From Hyphomonadaceae bacterium (lineage in GTDB: Bacteria > Pseudomonadota > Alphaproteobacteria > Caulobacterales > Aquidulcibacteraceae), in assembly GCA_022843225.1 (NCBI GenBank), contig JALHOC010000004.1, positions 1 to 64,000 on the forward strand: DNA of 64,000 nt, given 5' to 3'. Below the pieces are notes generated by a model. The model saw nothing but the letters and a program-made list of their open reading frames with translations. It ran no database searches and was not told the DNA's origin. The stretch's first letter is position 1. Each line of letters opens with the position of its first letter. A program made the position numbers and the translations under genes. Positions 45,541 through 54,696 of the stretch are shown piece by piece.

Positions 45541-47781
45541 TCACCCCCGCACCCGCTCGACGTCCTTCACCGCTTTGCTGGTGCGCAATGCCGCGAGGAT
45601 GTTGGTCAGATGGCGGGCGTCAGCCACCTCAATATCGAAGATCATATCGAAAAAATCGCTCGTGCGCTTGGCAAGCTTGAGATTGAGAATATCGCCCTTA
45701 TTCTCGGCGATAATACCGCATAATTCCGCCAGCACGCCGCGCTTGTTTTCGACCGTGACGATCAGGCGCCCCGTCGCCAGCGTGCGCGTGAGCGCCGCCG
45801 GCGTCCATGCGAGATCGACCCACTCGCCATATTCACCTTCGAGCGCGCCGAGGCGGTCGCAATCGATGGTGTGGATGAGCACACCCTCGCCAGGGGTTTG
45901 CACGCCGATGATGCGATCGCCCGGGATTGGCGTGCAACATTCGGCGAAGTGCAAAGCAATACCCGGCGTCAGATCGCTGCCGCGCACATAGAGCTTAGCC
46001 TTTTCTTTCTCCATGGGCTTGCGACTCTCGTCGGCCCTGATCTGGCTCTCAAGCCCCGGGAAAGCGGCGGTGACCACGGCGCTCGCCTTCACCGCGCCTT
46101 CGCCAACCGCGACGAACAATTCCTCTTCATCATGTCGGCCGAGGCGCTCCGCCGCCTGCGTGAGCACGGTGTCGGCCAGTTCGTGGCCATAGCGGCGCAG
46201 CGCGTGCATCACCAATTCGCGCCCCAACTTCGAGAATTCGTCGCGACGCGCTTGGCGTTGCAAGCGGCGTTGCGCGGATTTCGCGCGTCCGGTTTTGGTC
46301 AGCGCCTCGAAGCCAGGCAACGACGCGGCCTTGTCGCCAATAATGACCTCAACGACATCGCCATTGCGCAACGCGGTTCGCAGCGGGCGATCAACACCGT
46401 TAATGCGTGCGCCAACGCAATAATCGCCGATGTCGGAGTGCACTGCATAGGCGAAGTCCACGGGCGTCGCGCCATGGGGCAACGGGATCAGCGCCCCCTT
46501 GGGCGTGAACGCGAACACGTGATCTTGGTACATTTCAAGCTTGGCGTTCTCAAGAAACTCGCTCGCGTCGCCGCCATGCTCAGCGATCTCAAGCAGCGAG
46601 CGCGTCGCCTCGCGTGCGTCCAGCCCTGCGGCGGATGCGGTCTCTTCATCGAAGCCATAGGCTTCGTTTTTGTAGCGCCAATGCGCGGCCACACCGACTT
46701 CGGCGATCTGATCCATGTCTTCGGTGCGAATCTGAATTTCGACACGCACATTGCCCGGCCCAATCACCACCGTATGGATCGAGCGGTAGCCGTTGGGTTT
46801 TGGATTCGAGATGTAGTCCTCGAGCTGATCCGGCACGCAGCGCCAGGTCTGGTGGATCAAGCCGAGCGCGCGGTAGCAATCGTCAGAATTGTTTACGATC
46901 ACGCGAAACGCATAGACATCGGCGAGATCAGAAAACTCGACGCTCTTGCGGCGCAGCTTCTTCCAGATCGAGTACGGTTGCTTCTCACGCCCGAACACGC
47001 GCGCTTCGATGCCAGAGAATTCGAACACTTCCAAAATTGTCTGGATGATGATCGAGACATTGGCGCCTTTTTCAGCACGCAATTGCTCCAGCCGCGCATT
47101 GATCGCGGCCTCGGCTTCCGGGAAGGCCTCATGGAACGCGAGACTTTCGAGCTCACGCGCCATCCGCTCCATGCCAATGCGCCGCGATAGCGGTCCATAA
47201 ATGTCGAGCGTTTCGAGCGCGATGCGGCGGCGTTTCTCGGGCTTCGGCACATGCTTGAGCGTGCGCATATTGTGCAATCTGTCCGCTAGCTTCACGAGCA
47301 GAACGCGGACATCGCGCGACATCGCCAAGATGAATTTTTGCAGGTTTTGCGCCTGCTTGTTCTCTTCCGATTGGATTTCGAGCTTCGAGAGCTTGGTGAC
47401 GCCCTCGACCAGATCGGCGACCTGCGGCCCAAAACGCTCCTCGATTTCAGCGCGCGTGGCGTCGGTGTCTTCAATGGTGTCATGCAGAAGCCCGGCGACA
47501 ATGGTGGCTGCGTCGAGCTTGTATTCCGTCAGGATGCCCGCAACTTCTATCGGGTGCGCGAAGTAAGGATCGCCTGAGTGCCGCTTCTGACTGCCGTGCT
47601 GCGAGGTTGCGTAGACATAGGCGCGGTTAATCAAAGCCTCATCGACGGACGGGTCGTAAGCGCGCACGCGCTCGACAAGTTCGAATTGGCGCAAGTAGCG
47701 CGCACGCAAAGGAGCGTCTCCCGCGCCGGCCTTCAACGTGCCGGCGGGGGTCTTGGCGGCGACGCCGTCACCGCCGGGCAC
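45541..47781 (-). CDS. rsh: Bifunctional (p)ppGpp synthetase/hydrolase (RelA/SpoT, Rsh)
   Basis: Rsh (746 aa) makes and degrades (p)ppGpp in the stringent response. Hydrolase HD and HDTIEDT motifs are near residues 70-115. The synthetase has NPKPNGYRSIHT, then the TGS domain (VFAFTPKGALIPLP) and a C-terminal ACT domain. I chose GTG 47781, with AAAGG upstream, 4 bases after the rpoZ stop. A frame open to 47832 would overlap rpoZ by 47 bases. A 20-residue Ala/Gly-rich lead precedes the core. Confidence 0.93.
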   Translation of the reverse strand: MPGGDGVAAKTPAGTLKAGAGDAPLRARYLRQFELVERVRAYDPSVDEALINRAYVYATSQHGSQKRHSGDPYFAHPIEVAGILTEYKLDAATIVAGLLHDTIEDTDATRAEIEERFGPQVADLVEGVTKLSKLEIQSEENKQAQNLQKFILAMSRDVRVLLVKLADRLHNMRTLKHVPKPEKRRRIALETLDIYGPLSRRIGMERMARELESLAFHEAFPEAEAAINARLEQLRAEKGANVSIIIQTILEVFEFSGIEARVFGREKQPYSIWKKLRRKSVEFSDLADVYAFRVIVNNSDDCYRALGLIHQTWRCVPDQLEDYISNPKPNGYRSIHTVVIGPGNVRVEIQIRTEDMDQIAEVGVAAHWRYKNEAYGFDEETASAAGLDAREATRSLLEIAEHGGDASEFLENAKLEMYQDHVFAFTPKGALIPLPHGATPVDFAYAVHSDIGDYCVGARINGVDRPLRTALRNGDVVEVIIGDKAASLPGFEALTKTGRAKSAQRRLQRQARRDEFSKLGRELVMHALRRYGHELADTVLTQAAERLGRHDEEELFVAVGEGAVKASAVVTAAFPGLESQIRADESRKPMEKEKAKLYVRGSDLTPGIALHFAECCTPIPGDRIIGVQTPGEGVLIHTIDCDRLGALEGEYGEWVDLAWTPAALTRTLATGRLIVTVENKRGVLAELCGIIAENKGDILNLKLAKRTSDFFDMIFDIEVADARHLTNILAALRTSKAVKDVERVRG

Positions 47782-47785
47782 GATC

Positions 47786-48136
47786 TCAGTACCTTTCGTC
47801 GCGCTGCGCTTCGGCCTCTTGCTGCAGCGCACGCAGCACGTCTTCTTCGCTGGTCTCGACAGGCGCCGCTAGGGCGGCGCGATCCTGCTCGTCCTCGGCC
47901 TGGGCGGCCGGCTGAACGTCTTGGTAGAGCATGACATAGCTGTCGCGTAGTTCGTCCGGGGTCACGGCCCCGTCAGCGATCTCCCGCAGCGCCACCACCG
48001 GGTCTTTGTCGCGATCCCGTACCACCAGCGGCTCGGCGCCAGACGAGATGTTGCGCGCCCGATGCGCGGAGAGCAGCACCAGCGAAAACCGGTTGGGGAT
48101 TTTGTCGACGCAATCTTCAACGGTTACGCGGGCCAA
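47786..48136 (-). CDS. rpoZ: RNA polymerase omega subunit
   Basis: RpoZ (116 aa) helps assemble RNA polymerase and is part of a ppGpp site in other bacteria. [20 protein letters not shown] and the helix with [11 protein letters not shown] are the hallmarks. The C-terminal 40 residues are acidic and extended. It is 4 bases from rsh, so ppGpp enzyme and a ppGpp-linked subunit share a transcript. Confidence 0.95.
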   Translation of the reverse strand: MARVTVEDCVDKIPNRFSLVLLSAHRARNISSGAEPLVVRDRDKDPVVALREIADGAVTPDELRDSYVMLYQDVQPAAQAEDEQDRAALAAPVETSEEDVLRALQQEAEAQRDERY

Positions 48137-48194
48137 AGCGTGCTTCCTTAGGGTTGGATGGGGATCAGTCAGCCAACCTAGAGGTCAACTTGGG

Positions 48195-48231
48195 TTTTCG
48201 CAATGCGGCAGCCGCGCCGCAAATGCGAAAA
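48195..48231. repeat. Hairpin between folK and rpoZ
   Basis: TTTTCGCA (48195-48202) and TGCGAAAA (48224-48231) pair. An inner GCGGC/GCCGC adds 5 bp, with an internal loop between. The stem lies just after the folK stop on the minus strand. The T-run is on the 5' side, so a classical terminator is not expected. TTGACC lies next to it (minus strand, 48188-48183) and may be a -35 box of rpoZ. Confidence 0.5.
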
Positions 48232-48237
48232 AGCGCC

Positions 48238-48753
48238 TTATGTTACCACACGACAGGCCTGGCGCTCAGCCTCCGGTAGCCGTGACCACATTTCAGAGGC
48301 CGTCAGAGCGCGTTGGGGATGGCGCCAGTCGGGGGCGATCTGGATCAAAGGGGCCAAGACGAAGGCGCGTTCGTGAAGGCGGGCATGGGGCAACCTCACC
48401 GTTCCGAAATCACCCTGGAATCCCTCCATCGCCAAGATGTCGAGGTCCAGGGTGCGCGGCCCCCAGCGCTCCCGTCGCTCACGGCCAAAACGCGCCTCCA
48501 CCTCTCGGAGCACATCGTAAAGCTGCCGCGGGCCGAGCTGCCCAGGGTCAAGCTCCACCGCCGCGTTGTGGAAGTCCGGCTGATCGCTGCCAACCGGCCA
48601 AGATGGCGTTCGCCAAACTCCAGAGACAGCGCGTATGTTAAGATCCGCCTCCCGTAGTACCGACACCGCCCGCGCCAGAAGCTCTGGGCCTTCAACTCCG
48701 GCAAATGGCAGGTTAGTGCCGAGCCCGATCAAGGCGGAAGCGAGTTTGCTCAT
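48238..48753 (-). CDS. folK: 2-amino-4-hydroxy-6-hydroxymethyldihydropteridine pyrophosphokinase
   Basis: FolK (171 aa) transfers pyrophosphate to the pterin in folate synthesis. Motifs are SALIGLGTNLPF at the start, and ERRERWGPRTLDLDIL, which holds the metal and ATP residues. It is the single folate gene here. It lies upstream of rpoZ on the same strand and is divergent from the UDG gene (20-base gap). Confidence 0.93.
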   Translation of the reverse strand: MSKLASALIGLGTNLPFAGVEGPELLARAVSVLREADLNIRAVSGVWRTPSWPVGSDQPDFHNAAVELDPGQLGPRQLYDVLREVEARFGRERRERWGPRTLDLDILAMEGFQGDFGTVRLPHARLHERAFVLAPLIQIAPDWRHPQRALTASEMWSRLPEAERQACRVVT

Positions 48754-48773
48754 TTCAGATCAGGTGTAGACCG

Positions 48774-49418
48774 ATGAACGCAGTCCCACCAGAAGCGCCG
48801 CGTGATTGCGCACTGTGTCCGCGTCTCGTCGCCTATCGCGAAGAGAATGCGCGCCAGCAGCCCACTTGGTTCAATGGCCCCGCTCCCTCATTCGGGGACC
48901 CAGATGCGCGCCTTTTGATCGTCGGCCTCGCCCCCGGACGTACCGGCGCCAATCGCACCGGGCGCCCCTTCACGGGCGATTACGCGGGCGATCTCTTGTA
49001 CGGCACGTTGAAGAAGCTTGGCCTCGCGGAAGGGGAGTATCGCGCCGACCCCAATGACGGCTTCACGCTGAAAGGCGCCATGATCACCAATGCCGTGCGC
49101 TGCGCACCGCCTGAGAACAAGCCAACGCCGGCGGAAATCGCGACGTGCCGACCATTCCTCACCGCCCGCCTTTCGCATCTCAAGACTGTTCGTGTGGTCC
49201 TCGCATTGGGCTCCATCGCGCATGAGAGCGTGCTGCGCGCGCATACCATGAAGCCCACGGACGCGAAGTTCGCGCACGGCGCGCAGGCGTCCTTACCCGG
49301 CGCGCGCACGCTCGTCTCCAGCTATCATTGCTCACGCTACAACACGCAAACTCGACGGCTCACAACGGTGATGTTCGAGGACGTCATGGCGCGCGCGAAG
49401 GAGATCGCTTTCAGCTAG
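48774..49418 (+). CDS. Uracil-DNA glycosylase, family 5-like (UDGb)
   Basis: The 214-residue enzyme removes uracil or deaminated bases from DNA. The CPRLVAYRE start and Cys14/Cys17 pair suggest an iron-sulfur cluster. GLAPGRTGANRTGRPFTGD is motif 1 and SYHCSRYNTQTRRL is motif 2. The motif order fits UDGb. It starts 20 bases from folK and converges with the TPR gene (8-base overlap). Confidence 0.9.
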   Translation: MNAVPPEAPRDCALCPRLVAYREENARQQPTWFNGPAPSFGDPDARLLIVGLAPGRTGANRTGRPFTGDYAGDLLYGTLKKLGLAEGEYRADPNDGFTLKGAMITNAVRCAPPENKPTPAEIATCRPFLTARLSHLKTVRVVLALGSIAHESVLRAHTMKPTDAKFAHGAQASLPGARTLVSSYHCSRYNTQTRRLTTVMFEDVMARAKEIAFS

Positions 49419-50241
49419 GGCTTGCGCCATAGCTTTCATAAAGCGCCGTGACGCCCGGTTGAGCCGCCTCCGCCGCGACGAGGTCGGCCTCGCCCTCGGC
49501 TTTCATACCCAGAGCCAAGCGCGCCAGCCCGCGCCCATAGAGGAAGTGGCCGTCATTCGGGCTGATTTTCAAGGCAGCCTCATAGTCCGCAAGTGCGGCT
49601 TGATACTCACCGCGCTTTAAATTCACCAAGCCGCGACTATCGAGGATCTCGGCGCTCGCGGGCGTGATAGCAAGCGCCGCATCGCAATCCGCCAAGGCGA
49701 GATCAAGCGCCTCATTGTTGACGGCCCGGACCCAGCATCGGCCATTGAGCAAATCTGGGTTGCGGGGATCGGCTTCGAGGGCCTCGGTGAAATCCGCAAT
49801 CTCGTCGCGGAACGCATTTTGCCGCCCAAACATCGCCGAAGCGCGCCCGTCCAGCGCGTCCTGCCTGTCGGGCTCAATCGTCAACGCCGCTTCGTAATCC
49901 ATCAAAGCAGCATCATAAGCGCGCCTGTCCTGGTGCACGCGGGCGCGTTCGACATAGGCACGCGCAAAGTCGACATCAATGCGCATCGCGCGGCCGAAAT
50001 CCGCCACTGCGCGTGCGTGCTGATGCTCTTGCGCCCGCAACATGCCGCGCTCCACTAACGCTTCCGCACGCTGAGCCGGGTCGACGCTTGGATTGTCGAT
50101 CACCGCCGAACAGGCGACGATGCGCTGTTGCGGGAAATCGCCACGTTGGCAGGCGGTCCAGTTAACGGCTCGCGCTTGCTCTGTGTCGGCGGGCACGCAG
50201 GCCGCCAACGCGAGAGCGACCAAAAGCGATGCGCACCTCAT
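49411..50241 (-). CDS. TPR-repeat lipoprotein
   Basis: The start [19 protein letters not shown] has lipobox Cys15. About five TPR units follow from residue 60, each with ALADYEAAL-like or A-DF-AL helices. TPR lipoproteins often scaffold envelope complexes; no partner is evident. The start overlaps the stop of smpB by ATGA. The C-terminus overlaps the UDG gene by 8 bases. Confidence 0.78.
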   Translation of the reverse strand: MRCASLLVALALAACVPADTEQARAVNWTACQRGDFPQQRIVACSAVIDNPSVDPAQRAEALVERGMLRAQEHQHARAVADFGRAMRIDVDFARAYVERARVHQDRRAYDAALMDYEAALTIEPDRQDALDGRASAMFGRQNAFRDEIADFTEALEADPRNPDLLNGRCWVRAVNNEALDLALADCDAALAITPASAEILDSRGLVNLKRGEYQAALADYEAALKISPNDGHFLYGRGLARLALGMKAEGEADLVAAEAAQPGVTALYESYGASPS

Positions 50242-50708
50242 CCGCGATCCTTCATCAGCCGCGCCTGTTGGCGCTTCCAGTCCCGATCCTTCGTCGCCGC
50301 GCGCTTGTCATGCGCTTTCTTGCCCTTGGCGAGCGCTAGTTCGAGTTTAGCAATGCCACGATCGTTGAAATACAGCTTAAGGGGCGCGAGTGTGCGTCCC
50401 TCACGCTCGACCGCGCCGATGAGTTTTTTCAGCTCACGCGACCGCACCAGCAATTTCCGACGCCGTCTGGGCTCGTGGTTGAATTGCCCAGCTGGCGGAT
50501 ATTCAGGGATCGTCGCGTTAATCAGCCATAATTCGCCCCGTTCGGCGCTGGCGTAGCTTTCGGCGATGTTGGCGCGACCGTTGCGCAGCGACTTTACCTC
50601 GGTCCCGACGAGTTGAATGCCAGCCTCCATCGAATCTTCGATGGCGTAGTCGAAGCGCGCGCGGCGGTTCTCGGCGATCAGCTTGCGAGTGATCTCTTTC
50701 TTAGCCAT
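50238..50708 (-). CDS. smpB: SsrA-binding protein SmpB
   Basis: SmpB (156 aa) guides tmRNA into stalled ribosomes. The start [20 protein letters not shown], the block [19 protein letters not shown] and the basic C-terminal tail ([20 protein letters not shown]) are typical. It is 6 bases after dapA, a common alphaproteobacterial order. The tmRNA gene is not in the window. Confidence 0.96.
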   Translation of the reverse strand: MAKKEITRKLIAENRRARFDYAIEDSMEAGIQLVGTEVKSLRNGRANIAESYASAERGELWLINATIPEYPPAGQFNHEPRRRRKLLVRSRELKKLIGAVEREGRTLAPLKLYFNDRGIAKLELALAKGKKAHDKRAATKDRDWKRQQARLMKDRG

Positions 50709-50714
50709 GCGTGG

Positions 50715-51614
50715 TTACAGAAGCTCCGCATGGATCATGGCCGCCTTGATCCGCGCCTTCGCGGCATCTGTGCAGATCAGCAGCGGCAAGCGCACGTCTT
50801 CCGTGCAAAGCCCCAGAAGGGAGCATGCGTATTTTGACGGCGCGGGCGATGGCTCACAAAACAGCGCCTTGTGCAACGGCGCGAGTTTGGCGTCGATGAG
50901 GCGCGCTGCTTCGAAGCCGCCATCAAGCGCCGCCTCTTGCATCTGAGCGCACAGGCCCGGCGCAACATTCGCCGTGACCGAAATGCAGCCCAGCCCGCCA
51001 TGGGCATTGAACCCGAGCGCAGAACCATCTTCGCCCGAAAGCTGGATGAAGTCCTGCCCCGCAAGGCCACGATGGAGTGCCACACGCGAGAGGTCGCTGG
51101 TGGCGTCCTTCACTCCAATCACGTTGGGAAGCGCCGCGATGCGGCCCATGGTCTCGACGGCGATGTCTGTAAGCGTCCGCCCCGGCACGTTGTAGGCGAC
51201 GATCGGGATATCTACCGCGTCATTGATCGCCTTGAAGTGCGCGAGCACGCCGTCCTGGCTGGGCTTGTTATAATAGGGGGCGACAACGAGCACGGCGTCG
51301 GCCCCGGCCGCCTTTGCCCGCCGCGCAAGCTCAATGGCATACGCCGTATTGTTTGAGCCCGCCCCCGCGATAACCGGTACACGGCGGGCGGCAGTCTCGA
51401 CGACAATTTCCACAACCCGCGTATGCTCTTCCAGACTGAGCGTGACGCTCTCGCCGGTCGTGCCGCACGGCACGATGCCATGTGAACCTTCGGTTATCTG
51501 CCGCGCAACGAGGCCCTGCAGCGCATGGTGATCCACTGCGCCGTCGCGAAAAGGCGTGATGAGCGCCGGAATCGAGCCCCGAATCCGGGAGAGAAGGTCG
51601 CTATGGGCTGGCAT
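50715..51614 (-). CDS. dapA: 4-hydroxy-tetrahydrodipicolinate synthase
   Basis: DapA (299 aa) joins pyruvate and aspartate semialdehyde in lysine and peptidoglycan synthesis. Schiff-base Lys169 ([11 protein letters not shown]) and Tyr141 (AYNVPGRT) are present. [14 protein letters not shown] is near 51-64. ATG 51614 is chosen because AGGA is about 9 bases upstream; GTG 51632 is an alternative. It is the first gene of dapA-smpB-TPR and is divergent from the transglycosylase gene. Confidence 0.95.
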   Translation of the reverse strand: MPAHSDLLSRIRGSIPALITPFRDGAVDHHALQGLVARQITEGSHGIVPCGTTGESVTLSLEEHTRVVEIVVETAARRVPVIAGAGSNNTAYAIELARRAKAAGADAVLVVAPYYNKPSQDGVLAHFKAINDAVDIPIVAYNVPGRTLTDIAVETMGRIAALPNVIGVKDATSDLSRVALHRGLAGQDFIQLSGEDGSALGFNAHGGLGCISVTANVAPGLCAQMQEAALDGGFEAARLIDAKLAPLHKALFCEPSPAPSKYACSLLGLCTEDVRLPLLICTDAAKARIKAAMIHAELL

Positions 51615-51694
51615 TGGCGCGATTCCTGCCACACTGTCCGGTCAGGTTAAAGAGCGGCGCGCCGGGGGACTGCGCCGGGACGGGTGATTGAGGC

Positions 51695-53755
51695 ATGCAA
51701 GGCAAATCGGAGAAGCGGGTGAGACGGCCGTTCCGCATTGGGTTCTTGGCATTGAGCGCGAGTGTCGCGCTGGCGGCGTCAAGCGCCGGTCAGCAGGAAA
51801 CCGTGGCAAGCCCGATCATCGCGGCCTACACGCCCTTACCGCTTCCTCCAGCGGCCGAGCGCATGCGCATGCGCGACGGGATGGCGGCAGCGGACGCTGG
51901 CGATTGGCTCACCCTGGCGCAATTGCGCGATAGCGCGCGCGACCCGCTCGTACGCCGCATGCTGCAATGGCGCTGGGCGGCCTCAACCGAAGCCCCGCTC
52001 TATTTCGCCGACATCGCCCGCGCGTTAGATGAACTCCAAGGTTGGCCCGGCCGCACCACTATGCGCCAACGCGCGGAGCAGGCGATTTTTGACTCGCGTC
52101 TCTCCGCCGCCGAAAGGGTCGCGTTTCTGCGCCAAGACAACGGTCCGCTTACTGGCGATGGCCGCATCGCGCTGGCAATTGCGCTGAAAGATTCGGGACA
52201 GCGCGCCGAGGCCAATGAGATAGCGCGCGCAGCGTGGCGCGGCGATACACTGACATCCGCCGCCGAACAACGCGCCTTGAGTGAGTTCACCTTCACCAGC
52301 GAAGACTATGCCGACCGCGTCGATGTTCTGTTGTGGCGCGGTCAACGCAGCGCCGCGCAAGCTTTGCTCTCGCGCGTCTCTGCTGCTGACCGCGCCTTAG
52401 CGCAGGGTCGCATGGCCCTGCAAGCCCGTCAGCGCCGCGGACTGCAAACCGCCGTTGACGCGGTACCTGCGTCTCGCGCCGACGATGCAGGCTTCCTTTA
52501 TGATCGCGCGCAATATCGCCGCCGGACCGGTCGTCCCGAGGAAGCTCTGCCGATCGCCGTCGAGATCGATCCGCGCGAGGCTCCGCTTTTGGCGCGCGAT
52601 GAGATTTTCCGTGAACGCCGGCTCTACGTTCCGCGTGCGCTGCGCAACGGCAATTACCGCCAAGCCTATGAGCTTGTCTCCAATCACGGCATGACCTCCG
52701 GTGAAAGTTTCGCCGACGCCGAATGGCTCTCGGGCTGGATCATGTTGCGCTACCTTGATCAGCCCCAACGCGCAGCCGAGCACTTCGCACATTTGAGTGA
52801 GAATGTGGCCTCGCCCGTGAGCCGTTCGCGCGCGCTCTACTGGCGTGCGGAAGCCGTGCGCGCGCGCGGACAAACGGCGGAAGCCGATCGTCTGCTCGCG
52901 GAGGCCGCGCGTTTCAATTTCACCTATTATGGGCAACTCGCTGCGACATACGGCGGTCGCTCTGCGCTCCTTTCGCTGCCGGATACAGCCAGCGTAACGC
53001 CCGAAGCGCGTGAACGCTTTGAAAACCGCGAGTTAGTTCGCGCACTGCGCGTCATGGCAGAGATCGGCGACCAGCGCGACTTCGAGTCCATCGCCTTCTA
53101 TCTCGACGACACTCTCGATGATCCCATGGAAATCGAACTCCTCTCGCAATTGGCGCGCGAGCAATCCTATAACCGCATTGCGTTGCGCAATGCCAAGGCT
53201 GGCCTATTCCGCAACGTGGTAGCCGCCAACGCCGCCTATCCGACCATTGAGCTGCCGCAGATCGTGCAATCGCGCGGGCGTCCTGAGCCAGCCTTGGTGC
53301 ACGCCATCATCCGCCAGGAGAGCGAATTCGAGCCGGCGGCGGCATCGCACGCCAATGCGCACGGGCTGATGCAGCTGATTCCCTCGACAGCGCGCGCCCA
53401 GGCCGCACGCGAAGGCATCACCTATCAGCGCAGCGCGCTCACCGACCCGGATTACAACATGACTTTGGGGTCGGCCCACTTGGCCGACCTGATCGATGAT
53501 TTTGGCGGCTCGTATGTGCTTGCCATCGCCTCGTACAATGCGGGCTCGGGCAATGCGCGCCAATGGATCGAGGATTGGGGCGACCCGCGCTCACGCTCGG
53601 TCGATGTCATTGACTGGATTGAATTGATCCCATTCTCCGAAACCCGCAATTATGTCCAGCGCGTCACCGAAAACCTGCAAGTCTACCGGTACCGCCTTGC
53701 TGGGCGGCCGACACCGATAGAATTGCAGCGCGATCTTGAGCGCGGGCGCTACTGA
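51695..53755 (+). CDS. slt: Soluble lytic murein transglycosylase
   Basis: This 686-residue periplasmic enzyme cuts peptidoglycan with anhydro-product formation. A signal peptide covers residues 10-30. A long helical superhelix follows, then the GH23 domain with catalytic Glu542 in IIRQESEFEPAAASHANAHG and GLMQLIPSTA. It converges with the threonine dehydratase-like gene (7-base overlap). Confidence 0.92.
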   Translation: MQGKSEKRVRRPFRIGFLALSASVALAASSAGQQETVASPIIAAYTPLPLPPAAERMRMRDGMAAADAGDWLTLAQLRDSARDPLVRRMLQWRWAASTEAPLYFADIARALDELQGWPGRTTMRQRAEQAIFDSRLSAAERVAFLRQDNGPLTGDGRIALAIALKDSGQRAEANEIARAAWRGDTLTSAAEQRALSEFTFTSEDYADRVDVLLWRGQRSAAQALLSRVSAADRALAQGRMALQARQRRGLQTAVDAVPASRADDAGFLYDRAQYRRRTGRPEEALPIAVEIDPREAPLLARDEIFRERRLYVPRALRNGNYRQAYELVSNHGMTSGESFADAEWLSGWIMLRYLDQPQRAAEHFAHLSENVASPVSRSRALYWRAEAVRARGQTAEADRLLAEAARFNFTYYGQLAATYGGRSALLSLPDTASVTPEARERFENRELVRALRVMAEIGDQRDFESIAFYLDDTLDDPMEIELLSQLAREQSYNRIALRNAKAGLFRNVVAANAAYPTIELPQIVQSRGRPEPALVHAIIRQESEFEPAAASHANAHGLMQLIPSTARAQAAREGITYQRSALTDPDYNMTLGSAHLADLIDDFGGSYVLAIASYNAGSGNARQWIEDWGDPRSRSVDVIDWIELIPFSETRNYVQRVTENLQVYRYRLAGRPTPIELQRDLERGRY

Positions 53756-54696
53756 GCTGCTAGGGCTAAGGCAAAAGTCTCGGCATCGACATTGCCGCCA
53801 CTGGCAATGATCACGACTGTAAGCCCCTGAACATCGATCGCGCCCTCAAGCAACGCCGCAAGCGACGCCGCGCCTGAAGGCTCCAGAACAATCTTCAGAT
53901 GGCGAAACGCGAACGCCATCGCGCGCCGCGCCGCGTCGTCCGACACGGCCACCGCGCATTCGAATCGGCGTTGTGCGATAGCGAAGGGCAAATCGCCCAT
54001 CTGCTCAGTCAACAAGCCATCGCAGATGGAGCGGATCCCCTGTGCATTGCGCTGGAGGACCCCCGCCGCGAGCGAACGAGCGATATCATCGTGCCCATCC
54101 GGTTCCACCACGACGATGCGCGCCTGCGGCAATGCCAACGCCACACCTGCTGCAAGCCCGCCGCCGCTCGCGGGCACAAAGACGATGTCTGGCGTTATCT
54201 CTTCGGAAACCTCAAGCCCCGTCGTGCCTTGCCCCGCGATGACGAACGCATCATCGAACGGTTTAATCAATGCAGCCCCGCGCTCGGCGGAAAGCCTAGC
54301 GCCTATGGCTTCGCGGCTTTCGTTCACACGATCGTAGGTCACGACCTCAGCGCCATTGACGCGCGTCATCTCCAATTTGATACGCGGCGCGTCCGACGGC
54401 ATGACGATGGTTGCTTGTATGCCAAAGTGGCTGGCGGCTGTTGACACCGCGATGGCGTGATTGCCGGAGGAGAACGCGATCACCCCTTTGGCGCGAACCT
54501 CCAGAGCCAAGGCCGCGATTGCGTTCGCAGCCCCGCGCATTTTGAATGCGCCACCCCGCTGCAAGCACTCGGCCTTCACAAACACGCGCGCACCGGTTCG
54601 CGCGTCAAGCGTGTCATTGCGCAACAACGGCGTTCGCACCGCGATCCCCTGGATTCGCGCTGCCGCGGCTCTCACATCTTCAAGAGTCGGAATCAT
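53749..54696 (-). CDS. Threonine/serine dehydratase-like PLP enzyme
   Basis: The fold-type II PLP protein (315 aa) has Lys52 in GGAFKMRGAAN. SSGNHAIAVSTAA and the phosphate loop SGGGLAAGV follow. It lacks the C-terminal ACT domain of biosynthetic IlvA, so it is a catabolic dehydratase or serine racemase-like enzyme. It overlaps hrpB by ATGA. Confidence 0.87.
   Translation of the reverse strand: MIPTLEDVRAAAARIQGIAVRTPLLRNDTLDARTGARVFVKAECLQRGGAFKMRGAANAIAALALEVRAKGVIAFSSGNHAIAVSTAASHFGIQATIVMPSDAPRIKLEMTRVNGAEVVTYDRVNESREAIGARLSAERGAALIKPFDDAFVIAGQGTTGLEVSEEITPDIVFVPASGGGLAAGVALALPQARIVVVEPDGHDDIARSLAAGVLQRNAQGIRSICDGLLTEQMGDLPFAIAQRRFECAVAVSDDAARRAMAFAFRHLKIVLEPSGAASLAALLEGAIDVQGLTVVIIASGGNVDAETFALALAAQ

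Noticed and set aside
45871-47190. A 439-codon plus-strand frame inside rsh
   Set aside because: It is the antisense of a conserved gene with clear HD, synthetase, TGS and ACT parts. No domain is seen in the translation.
48195-48231. Hairpin after folK considered as an intrinsic terminator
   Set aside because: The T-run is on the 5' arm, not after the stem, on the folK strand and on the opposite strand alike. It is listed as a plain hairpin.
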